From contig JAAYAS010000314.1 of the NCBI GenBank assembly GCA_012719255.1, positions 1 through 13,427 on the forward strand: a DNA stretch of 13,427 bases, read 5' to 3'. The position numbers and the translations under genes are program-made. This document shows, piece by piece, positions 6,809 through 12,519 of the stretch (its first letter is position 1; every line of letters begins with the position of its first letter). The DNA comes from Microbacteriaceae bacterium. Its GTDB lineage: Bacteria > Actinomycetota > Actinomycetes > Actinomycetales > Microbacteriaceae. The notes under the pieces are model-generated. The model saw nothing but the letters and a program-made list of their open reading frames with translations, was not told where the DNA came from and made no database searches.

Positions 6809-7116
6809 CCATCGCCGATCTGCTGCTCGCCGGGGCCACCGTGCCGCCGACGCCGACGTTCGACCCGGCGGAGGTGACGCCCGGGCCGGTCGGCTTCTTC
6901 GCGACGATCGGGCTCATGCTCGCCGTCGGGCTCATCGCCATGGGGCTGATGAACCGCATGTCGCGCCTGCAGGCCCGCTACGCCGTGCGCGAGGAGCTCG
7001 AGCGCGAGGAGGCGGCCCGCGCCGCCGAGGAGGCCGCCGCGGCCGAGCCGTCCGAGCCGGCGGCGCCCGCCGAGCGCGACGGCGCGACGGCGCCCGAGGA
7101 GCCCGGCCGGGCCTGA
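6805..7116 (+). CDS. small one-helix membrane protein coupled to mca
   Basis: This 103-residue protein starts in the mca stop codon (ATGA). Residues 1-29 are a Pro/Thr-containing segment (PPTPTFDPAEVTPGP); about 30-50 form one transmembrane helix (FFATIGLMLAVGLIAMGLM); 51-70 are a charged, probably helical stretch (RMSRLQARYAVREELEREEA); the rest is low-complexity Ala/Glu/Pro. I do not recognise a named domain. A similar small membrane gene follows mca in mycobacteria (Rv1083 by recall), so the pair is conserved. One reading is a membrane partner for the otherwise soluble Mca; this is inference. A GCCCGGCCGGGC palindrome (7101-7112) covers its last codons just before the converging trhA gene. 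Confidence 0.8.
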   Translation: MTIADLLLAGATVPPTPTFDPAEVTPGPVGFFATIGLMLAVGLIAMGLMNRMSRLQARYAVREELEREEAARAAEEAAAAEPSEPAAPAERDGATAPEEPGRA

Positions 7117-7133
7117 CCGCCCGCGGCCCGCCG

Positions 7134-7865
7134 CTACGGCGAGACCGGGTCGAGCACGATGAGCAGGATCGCCGTCCAGTGGCACAGCCACGCGACGGCG
7201 GTCGCGGCGTGGAAGAACTCGTGGAAGCCGAACGCCTTCGGCCACGGGTTCGGGTGCTTCGTCGCGTAGCCGACGGCGCCGGCGGTGTAGACGAGCCCGC
7301 CCACCGCGATGAGCACCATCATCGCCACCGAGGCCTCGAGCAGGTCGCCGAGGTACATCACGGCGATCCAGCCGGTGCCGAGGTAGAGGGCGACGTAGAG
7401 CCAGCGCGGCGCCGAGATCCACACGACGTTGAACACGAGCCCGAGCAGCGCCACCGCCCACACGAGCCCGAACAGCAACCAGCCCTTGTCGGGATGCAGG
7501 GCGAGCAGCGCGAGTGGCGTGTACGTGCCGGCGATGAGCAGGAAGATGTTCGCGTGGTCGATGCGCCGCAGCACCGCCTTCATCCGCGGCTGCCACTTGA
7601 TGACGTGGTAGAGCGCCGACATGCCGAACAGCAGGATCGACGAGCCGGTGAACACCAACACCGCGAACACGCCCTTCGCCGAATCGGTGAACGCGAACAG
7701 CAGCGAGCCGAGCACGGCGACGACCGGCGTCGACACGAGGTGGATCCAGCCGCGCGCCGCGGGGCGGTGGAACGCGAGGATGCGGTTGCGCGCGATGCGG
7801 CGGATGCGCCGGCGGCGGGCCGCGGCGGCGCCCGTCTCGGCGGGGCGGAGGGTCGGCGGGGTCAC
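7134..7865 (-). CDS. trhA: hemolysin III / TrhA family membrane protein (PAQR)
   Basis: A 243-residue protein with seven predicted membrane helices, belonging to the PAQR/hemolysin III superfamily. The metal-site motifs of the family are visible: S-x3-H in MSALYH, Asp in RRIDHANIFLLIAGTYTP, and H-x3-H in the C-terminal HEFFHAATA. Bacterial members are implicated in membrane fluidity control; the old hemolysin label is doubtful. The N-terminus before helix 1 is short and Arg-rich (RRRRIRRIARNR), giving an N-in orientation. The GTG at 7865 is chosen because TATCGT (7873-7878 on this strand) lies 7 bases upstream, fitting a leaderless start; a GTG at 7874 is possible. The open frame continues upstream across the prenyl synthase, but that is a G+C artefact. 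It is divergent from the prenyl synthase. Confidence 0.9.
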   Translation of the reverse strand: MTPPTLRPAETGAAAARRRRIRRIARNRILAFHRPAARGWIHLVSTPVVAVLGSLLFAFTDSAKGVFAVLVFTGSSILLFGMSALYHVIKWQPRMKAVLRRIDHANIFLLIAGTYTPLALLALHPDKGWLLFGLVWAVALLGLVFNVVWISAPRWLYVALYLGTGWIAVMYLGDLLEASVAMMVLIAVGGLVYTAGAVGYATKHPNPWPKAFGFHEFFHAATAVAWLCHWTAILLIVLDPVSP

Positions 7866-7872
7866 ACTCGGC

Positions 7873-7878
7873 ACGATA
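7873..7878 (-). promoter_or_regulatory. -10 box TATCGT of leaderless trhA
   Basis: On the minus strand TATCGT ends 7 bases before the GTG at 7865. It lies only 10 bases from the -10 box of the divergent prenyl synthase, so the two promoters overlap. Confidence 0.5.
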
Positions 7879-7888
7879 CGCGGTCGAC

Positions 7889-7894
7889 TAGATT
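7889..7894 (+). promoter_or_regulatory. -10 box TAGATT of the leaderless prenyl synthase
   Basis: TAGATT ends 7 bases before the GTG at 7902, with no ribosome site between, so the transcript should begin at the start codon. Confidence 0.6.
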
Positions 7895-7901
7895 GGCGGT
7901 T

Positions 7902-8690
7902 GTGAGACTGCGACCGACCGTGCGGCAGCCCGAGCTGCTCTACAAGCTCTACGCGCGCCGCCTGTGGCGGACGCTCGAGCGCACGGCGGCGCGCCCGCAG
8001 CACCTCGCGATGATCATCGACGGCAACCGCCGGTGGGCGAAGCAGCTCGGCCTGCAGGACGCCGCCGCGGGCCACCGCGCGGGCGCGGCGAAGATGATCG
8101 AGTTCCTCAGCTGGTGCGATCGCGCCGGCATCTCGACGGTGACCCTCTACCTGCTCTCGCGCGACAACCTCACGGGCCGCTCGAGCGGCGAGCTCGCCGA
8201 GCTGCAGCGCATCATCGCGAGCCTCGCGCGCGACATCGCCGCGAACGAGCGCTGGCAGGTGCAGCACGTCGGCGACGTCGCCGGGCTCGCCCCCGAGCTC
8301 GCGGCGGCCCTCGACGAGGTCGAGCGGCGCACCGCGCCGCGCCGCGGGATGCACGTGAACCTCGCGGTCGGCTACGGCGGCCGCACCGAGATCGTCGACG
8401 CGATGCGCGCGATCGTGCGCGAGCACGCCGAGGGCGGCGGCACCGTCGCCGAGCTCGCCGGCATCCTCACCCCCGAGCTCATCGGCGAGCACCTCTACAC
8501 CGGCGGCCAGCCCGACCCCGACCTCGTGATCCGCACCTCGGGGGAGCAGCGGCTCAGCGACTTCATGCTCTGGCAGTCGGCGCACTCGGAGTTCTACTTC
8601 GTCGAGGCGCTCGGGCCCGATCTGCGCGAGGTCGACTTCCTCCGCGCGCTGCGCGACTTCGCCGACCGCGAGCGCCGCTACGGCAAGTAG
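7902..8690 (+). CDS. uppS: short-chain cis-prenyltransferase (Z-farnesyl/polyprenyl diphosphate synthase)
   Basis: This 262-residue enzyme of the undecaprenyl diphosphate synthase family condenses isopentenyl diphosphate in the cis configuration. Conserved regions are IIDGNRRWA (38-46, with the catalytic Asp at 40), the CDRAGISTVTLYLLSRDNL segment, VNLAVGYGGRTEIVDA, and near the C-terminus DLVIRTSGEQRLSDFMLWQSAHSEFYF, which binds the substrate phosphates. Its place beside trhA and downstream of mca matches Rv1086 of M. tuberculosis, which makes Z,E-farnesyl diphosphate (C15), rather than the long-chain Rv2361c. Product length cannot be fixed from this sequence, so the symbol is by family. The GTG at 7902 is set by the leaderless -10 box; the extra N-terminus before residue 30 is basic and aromatic. 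Confidence 0.92.
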   Translation: MRLRPTVRQPELLYKLYARRLWRTLERTAARPQHLAMIIDGNRRWAKQLGLQDAAAGHRAGAAKMIEFLSWCDRAGISTVTLYLLSRDNLTGRSSGELAELQRIIASLARDIAANERWQVQHVGDVAGLAPELAAALDEVERRTAPRRGMHVNLAVGYGGRTEIVDAMRAIVREHAEGGGTVAELAGILTPELIGEHLYTGGQPDPDLVIRTSGEQRLSDFMLWQSAHSEFYFVEALGPDLREVDFLRALRDFADRERRYGK

Positions 8691-8701
8691 CCGCCGCCTC
8701 C

Positions 8702-8719
8702 GGCGTGTCGCGACACGCC
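8702..8719. terminator. perfect palindrome after the prenyl synthase
   Basis: GGCGTGTCGCGACACGCC is a perfect 18-base palindrome 11 bases after the stop codon. As RNA it gives a 7-pair stem with loop CGCG. There is no T tract. It may terminate the prenyl synthase mRNA; an operator is the alternative. Confidence 0.45.
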
Positions 8720-8990
8720 CGCAACTTCAAGCGCGGGTTGCAGGATGCGCACCCCATCCGTCACATGCGCCACTCCCGCCACATCCGCAACAGCCGAGGT
8801 GAACTTCGGGTAACGGCCTCGTGCGCGGCGCGCGCACTCACCGGCCGCGCCGCCGGCAGGGGTTAGCGTGGCGGGCATCAGGGGAGGTTCCTGATCGGGA
8901 CGGCCACACGATCGTTTCGACCCCAGCGACCACGTGGCCGTCACGCACCACCGAAACGAGCACCGCAGCTCGGCGAGGAGCGAGACCGCC
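8720..8990 (+). other. long non-coding stretch upstream of phoH2
   Basis: About 300 bases separate the prenyl synthase and phoH2. Beyond the palindrome above, it holds the repeats GGTGAAC (8798-8804) and GGGTAAC (8808-8814), a 7-pair hairpin (8821-8827 with 8831-8837), a possible -10 TAGCGT (8864-8869), and GGGGAGG (8881-8887), which looks like a ribosome site but has no ATG, GTG or TTG 5-12 bases downstream. A frame of 57 codons from GTG 8821 to TGA 8994 overlaps the phoH2 start by 4 bases, but it has no ribosome site and I do not call it a gene. Confidence 0.4.
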
Positions 8991-10379
8991 GTGACCACCG
9001 CGACGAACCCCGACATGCTCGACGAGGGCACCACCGCATCCCACCACCCGCTCGACGACCGCATCGGAGGGGCGCCGGTGCGCACGAAGGTGCGCACCTA
9101 CGTGCTCGACACCTCGGTGCTGCTCAGCGACCCGCGGGCGCTGCTGCGCTTCGCCGAGCACGAGGTGGTGGTGCCGATCATCGTCATCACCGAGCTCGAG
9201 AAGAAGCGCCACGACCCCGAGCTCGGCTACTTCGCCCGGCAGGCGCTGCGCCTGCTCGACAGCTTCCGCATCGAGCACGGCCGCCTCGACTTCCCGATCC
9301 CCGTCGGCGACGAGGGCGGCACGCTGCGCGTCGAGCTCAACCACTCGAGCCAGAACGTGCTGCCGAGCGGCATGCAGCTCGGCGACAACGACTCGCGCAT
9401 CCTCGCGGTCGCCGCGAACCTCGCCGCCGAGGGCTGCGAGGTGACCGTCGTGTCGAAGGACCTCCCGATGCGCGTGAAGGCCTCGTCGATCGGCCTCGCC
9501 GCCGACGAGTACCGCCACGAGCTCGTGCGCGACTCGGGCTACACCGGCCTCGCGCACGTCGACCTCGGCGGCGAGGCGATGAGCGAGCTCTACGAGCACG
9601 AGGAGCTCACGACCGACGAGGTCGCCGACCAGCCCGTGAACACCTCGGTGATCATCTCGTCGGAGCGCGGCTCGGCGCTCGGCCGCGTCGTCGGCGACCG
9701 CCGCATCCGGCTCGTGCGCGGCGACCGCGACGCGTTCGGCGTGCACGGCCGCTCGGCCGAGCAGCGGCTCGCCATCGACCTGCTGCTCGACCCGGGCGTC
9801 GGCATCGTCTCGCTCGGCGGCCGCGCCGGCACCGGCAAATCGGCGCTCGCGCTCGCCGCGGGCCTCGAGGCGGTGATGGAGCGGGGGCTGCACCGCCGCA
9901 TCATGGTGTTCCGGCCGCTGTTCGCGGTCGGCGGCCAGGAGCTCGGCTACCTGCCCGGCGACCAGGACGAGAAGATGAACCCCTGGGGGCAGGCGGTCTA
10001 CGACACGCTCACGTCGATCGTCTCGGAGCACGTGCTCGACGAGGTGATCGACCGCGGGATGCTCGAGATCCTGCCGCTCACCCACATCCGCGGCCGCTCG
10101 CTCCACGACGCGTTCGTGATCGTCGACGAGGCGCAGTCGCTCGAGCGCAACGTGCTGCTCACGATGCTCTCGCGCGTCGGCCAGAACTCGCGCGTCGTGC
10201 TCACCCACGACGTCGCCCAGCGCGACAACCTCCGCGTCGGCCGGCACGACGGCATCGCCTCGGTGATCGAGACGCTGAAGGGGCAGGAGCTGTTCGGCCA
10301 CATCACGCTGCAGCGCTCGGAGCGCAGCGCGATCGCGGGCCTGGTCACCGATCTGCTCGAGGACTTCGAGATCCGCTGA
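8991..10379 (+). CDS. phoH2: PhoH2: PIN ribonuclease domain fused to PhoH ATPase
   Basis: This 462-residue protein joins two domains. Residues about 36-170 are a PIN domain: YVLDTSVLL with catalytic Asp40, the acidic ITELEKK around 66-72, and a later LGDNDSRILAVA acidic cluster. Residues about 255-462 are a PhoH P-loop ATPase with Walker A GRAGTGKS (277-284), Walker B FVIVDEAQ (375-382) and LTHDVAQRD. Mycobacterial PhoH2 is an RNA helicase/RNase that unwinds and cleaves RNA. The GTG at 8991 is chosen because GAGGAG (8975-8980) lies 10 bases upstream; an in-frame GTG at 8934 would add 19 residues without a ribosome site. The gene ends at a strong hairpin and converges with tetR. Being near fumC recalls Rv1095-Rv1098c. 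Confidence 0.93.
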   Translation: MTTATNPDMLDEGTTASHHPLDDRIGGAPVRTKVRTYVLDTSVLLSDPRALLRFAEHEVVVPIIVITELEKKRHDPELGYFARQALRLLDSFRIEHGRLDFPIPVGDEGGTLRVELNHSSQNVLPSGMQLGDNDSRILAVAANLAAEGCEVTVVSKDLPMRVKASSIGLAADEYRHELVRDSGYTGLAHVDLGGEAMSELYEHEELTTDEVADQPVNTSVIISSERGSALGRVVGDRRIRLVRGDRDAFGVHGRSAEQRLAIDLLLDPGVGIVSLGGRAGTGKSALALAAGLEAVMERGLHRRIMVFRPLFAVGGQELGYLPGDQDEKMNPWGQAVYDTLTSIVSEHVLDEVIDRGMLEILPLTHIRGRSLHDAFVIVDEAQSLERNVLLTMLSRVGQNSRVVLTHDVAQRDNLRVGRHDGIASVIETLKGQELFGHITLQRSERSAIAGLVTDLLEDFEIR

Positions 10380-10388
10380 GCGGCGACG

Positions 10389-10426
10389 GGAGCGCCCCCG
10401 GGCCCGTGCGGGTCCGGGGGCGCTCC
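10389..10426. terminator. 17-pair hairpin between convergent phoH2 and tetR
   Basis: GGAGCGCCCCCGG (10389-10401) pairs perfectly with CCGGGGGCGCTCC (10414-10426). Four more inner pairs (one G-T) leave loop GTGC (10406-10409). It lies between the converging stops at 10379 and 10446, so it can serve as a terminator in both directions; no T tract follows on either side. Confidence 0.75.
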
Positions 10427-10445
10427 GGCGCGCGCCGCGGTGGCG

Positions 10446-11063
10446 TCAGCGGTGGTGATCGGCGGTGCAGTCGAGCAGGCTCCGCAGCTGGTGCTCGAGC
10501 AGCACGAGGCCCTCGTCGAGCCGCGCCGCGCGATCGCGGGCGATCCAGCGCGCCGAGTTCATCAGCCCGCCGGCGATGAACTGGCTCAGCGCATCGGCGG
10601 TGAGCGGGCCGAGCGCGCAGCCCGCGACGTGGCCCTCGATGAACTTGCGGTAGCCGAGGGCGACCTCGCTGCGGGCGCCCGAGCCGGACCCGGCGAAGTC
10701 GAGCCAGCGCGACCAGCCGAGCACCGTCGGGCCGTCGTCGAGCAGCAGCCGGGCGCGGTCGGGCTCGGTCGAGCACCGCACGTAGGCGACGCAGGCGGCG
10801 AGGAACCGGTCGTGCGGGTCGTCGCGCCCCTCGAGGGCCTCGGCGACGGTGGCGAACACCTCGCGCTCGGCCTGCAGGACGGCCTCGCGGAACAGCTCGT
10901 CCTTCGACGAGAAGTGGTGGTACATCGCGCCCTTGGTGAGGCCGAGCGACTCGGTGATGTCGCGGAGCGACACCGAGTCGTAGCCGCGCTCCGCGAATGC
11001 CGAGCGGGCGGCCGCGATCAGTTCGCGGCGGGTGCGCTCCGATTTGGCGGCGAGCGAGCTCAT
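10446..11063 (-). CDS. TetR family transcriptional regulator
   Basis: This 205-residue regulator has a typical TetR N-terminal DNA-binding domain (residues 9-56): TRRELIAAARSAFAERGYDSVSLRDI, then the recognition helix region LGLTKGAMYHHFSSKDELF. The ligand-binding C-terminal domain is helical and has no strong family signature, so the ligand is unknown. The ATG at 11063 has a good AAGGAG site a few bases upstream and overlaps the stop of the phosphoesterase by 4 bases. The regulator is therefore the second gene of a two-gene operon and is likely to control it; the dyad at 11881-11894 is the candidate operator. The stop is 66 bases from that of phoH2. Confidence 0.92.
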   Translation of the reverse strand: MSSLAAKSERTRRELIAAARSAFAERGYDSVSLRDITESLGLTKGAMYHHFSSKDELFREAVLQAEREVFATVAEALEGRDDPHDRFLAACVAYVRCSTEPDRARLLLDDGPTVLGWSRWLDFAGSGSGARSEVALGYRKFIEGHVAGCALGPLTADALSQFIAGGLMNSARWIARDRAARLDEGLVLLEHQLRSLLDCTADHHR

Positions 11064-11866
11064 TGGTTCTCCTTCTGCGGGAGCCGGACGATCGGCGGGG
11101 GTGGAACGGGGTCGTCGGGGAAGAGCGAGGCGGGCGCGAGCACGAGCACGTTGTCGTCGAGCGGGGCGCCGTCGCGGTCGAGGCCGTGGATGCGGGCGCC
11201 GGCGAGGACGGTCTCGTAGCGGCGGTGGAAGTGGCCGTGGAACACGTGCGCCGGCCGCACCGCGTCGAACACGGCGCGCACCCGGTGCCGGTGCTCGGCG
11301 GCGAGCTGCACCTCGGCATCGGGGAAGCGGCCCGCCCAGTCGCAGGGGGTGTCGGCGCCGGCGGGGGAGTCGTGGCAGACGAGCACGTCGCCGGGGCCGC
11401 CGGCGCGCACGCGGGCGATGTCGGCGTCGCCGATCGCCTCCTGCGGCCACCACGTCTCGCCGGGCACGAGGTCGAGGCGGTTCACCGAGGTGGCGCCGCC
11501 GCAGGCGACCCAGGTGCGGCCCGCCCACGTCCAGCGCGCGCCGCGGGGGAGGTGCCGGATGCGCTCGCCGACGCGGCCGAGGCCGCGCTCGTCGGCGGGA
11601 AGCCGGTCGAGCAGGTCGAAGTCCTCGTGATTGCCGTCGACGAAGAGGAGCCAGGCCGGCTCGCGGCCGTCGGTCGGGTCGGCGAGCGCCGCGTCCACCG
11701 CCGCGAGGTAGGCCGGGTCGTAGACGTCGCCGAAGTCGCCGACGTGCACGATCGTCGTCGCGCCCTGGGCGCGGGCGTGCGCGATCGCCGCGACGGCGGG
11801 CTCGGCGGCGCCGTGCCAATCGCCCGCGACGGCGAGGATCGCGGGCTCGGCGAACGGATCGGTCAT
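11060..11866 (-). CDS. calcineurin-like metallophosphoesterase
   Basis: This 268-residue protein has the full two-metal site of the superfamily: GDWHG (15-19, D-x-H), GDFGD (42-46), GNHE (77-80), VCHDSPAG in the second half and GHFHRRYE near the C-terminal third. The substrate is not predictable; relatives cut phosphodiesters, nucleotides or phosphoproteins. No signal peptide or membrane helix is seen. The ATG at 11866 has GGAG six bases upstream. The C-terminus is Pro-rich (PDDPVPPPPIVRLP). It is the first gene of an operon with a TetR regulator, suggesting it is expressed in response to a small molecule. It has no role in the greA-mca-phoH2-fumC block that I can name and may be a lineage-specific insertion. 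Confidence 0.9.
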   Translation of the reverse strand: MTDPFAEPAILAVAGDWHGAAEPAVAAIAHARAQGATTIVHVGDFGDVYDPAYLAAVDAALADPTDGREPAWLLFVDGNHEDFDLLDRLPADERGLGRVGERIRHLPRGARWTWAGRTWVACGGATSVNRLDLVPGETWWPQEAIGDADIARVRAGGPGDVLVCHDSPAGADTPCDWAGRFPDAEVQLAAEHRHRVRAVFDAVRPAHVFHGHFHRRYETVLAGARIHGLDRDGAPLDDNVLVLAPASLFPDDPVPPPPIVRLPQKENQ

Positions 11867-11875
11867 AGTCGCTCC

Positions 11876-11881
11876 AGCGTA
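11876..11881 (-). promoter_or_regulatory. -10 box TACGCT of the phosphoesterase-tetR operon
   Basis: On the minus strand TACGCT ends 9 bases before the ATG at 11866, giving a leader of at most a few bases, although a GGAG site is also present. The dyad at 11881-11894 touches its upstream edge. Confidence 0.45.
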
Positions 11882-11894
11882 GTCGCAAACGACT
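11881..11894. promoter_or_regulatory. AGTCG-CAAA-CGACT dyad, candidate TetR operator
   Basis: A perfect inverted repeat with 5-base arms and a 4-base spacer lies in the -10/-35 spacer of the operon that encodes the TetR regulator. TetR proteins bind short dyads and often repress their own operon. The assignment is inference from position. Confidence 0.45.
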
Positions 11895-11999
11895 GTCGGG
11901 TTGCCGTTCTGGGCCCTGCCCGCCGGCGATTCCGCCCGATCCCACCCCTTGGGGTGAAGCGGCCTGTGGATGGACCGCCGGTGCGACGCCCCGCCGCCG

Positions 12000-12005
12000 T
12001 ACCCT
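12000..12005 (+). promoter_or_regulatory. -10 box TACCCT of the leaderless prepilin peptidase gene
   Basis: TACCCT ends 6 bases before the GTG at 12012 and no ribosome site is present. Further upstream (11943-11956) CACCCC and GGGGTG form an inverted repeat around TT, which could be an operator for this gene. Confidence 0.5.
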
Positions 12006-12011
12006 GCCGGC

Positions 12012-12479
12012 GTGCTCCTCGACCTCGGCCCCGCGCATCCGCTCGCCGCGACGCTCGTCGCCTGCTGGGCAGCGCTCGTCACCCCGGCGCTCGTCCGTCA
12101 CGACCTCGCCGAGCACCGGCTGCCGAACCGGCTCGTGCATCCGGGCTGGCCGCTCGCCGGCATCGCGCTCGTCACTGCGGCGATCGAGCGCGGGGCGGCC
12201 CCCGTTGCGGCGCTCGTCGCGGGCGTCGCGACCGCCGTCGCGCTCATCGGCCTCGCGCTCGGCGGCGGCCTCGGGATGGGGGATGCGAAGCTCGCGGTGC
12301 CGCTCGCGATCGGGCTCGCGCTCGCGCATCCCGCGCGGATCGCGATCGCCGCGCCCGTCGCCCTCGGCATCGGCGCGATCGCGGCGCTCGTCGCCCTCGC
12401 GCGCACCCGCGACCGGCGCGCGCGCATCCCGTTCGGGCCGCCCCTGCTGCTCGGCTACTGGACGGGCTGGCTCGCGTAG
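12012..12479 (+). CDS. minimal A24-type prepilin peptidase
   Basis: A 155-residue polytopic membrane protein with about five hydrophobic segments. Two catalytic aspartates are visible: D31 in RHDLAEHRLPNRLVHPG, the usual D..x..RLPN site, and D91 in the GMGDAKLA (GxGD) site. Such enzymes cleave the leader of type IV pilins or Flp pilins. It lacks the N-terminal methyltransferase domain with CxxC motifs, and its length fits TadV/CpaA-like or other A24-only proteins. No pilin, ATPase or tad gene is nearby, so its substrate must be elsewhere. The GTG at 12012 is supported by the -10 box 6 bases upstream; an ATG at 11970 would add 14 non-hydrophobic residues and would lie upstream of that box. It is divergent from the phosphoesterase. 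Confidence 0.85.
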   Translation: MLLDLGPAHPLAATLVACWAALVTPALVRHDLAEHRLPNRLVHPGWPLAGIALVTAAIERGAAPVAALVAGVATAVALIGLALGGGLGMGDAKLAVPLAIGLALAHPARIAIAAPVALGIGAIAALVALARTRDRRARIPFGPPLLLGYWTGWLA

Positions 12480-12489
12480 GCTTGGTGAA

Positions 12490-12495
12490 TACCAT
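12490..12495 (+). promoter_or_regulatory. -10 box TACCAT for fumC
   Basis: TACCAT lies in an AT-rich patch between the prepilin peptidase stop and fumC and would start the mRNA near 12502, leaving a leader of about 17 bases that contains the ribosome site AAAGGG (12507-12512). Confidence 0.45.
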
Positions 12496-12519
12496 TCCCC
12501 ATTCTGAAAGGGTTGCAAC

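Noticed and set aside
7866..8585. Long minus-strand open frame extending trhA upstream to 8585
   Set aside because: It runs antisense through the prenyl synthase, is rich in Arg, Ala, Glu and Asp typical of shadow frames in high-G+C DNA, and a leaderless start at 7865 explains trhA.
8718..8741. Interlocked short inverted repeats CCCGC/GCGGG and GCAAC/GTTGC after the prenyl synthase, pseudoknot-like
   Set aside because: Five-base arms are expected by chance in DNA this rich in G and C, and no gene depends on them.
8838..10301. 487-codon minus-strand frame opposite phoH2
   Set aside because: Composition is shadow-like (Val/Asp/Arg/Ala/His runs), with no domain, and it lies wholly over a clear PIN-PhoH gene.
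11943..11956. CACCCC-TT-GGGGTG as a strong operator
   Set aside because: The arms are only six bases and G/C-rich; it is mentioned with the prepilin peptidase promoter but not called separately.
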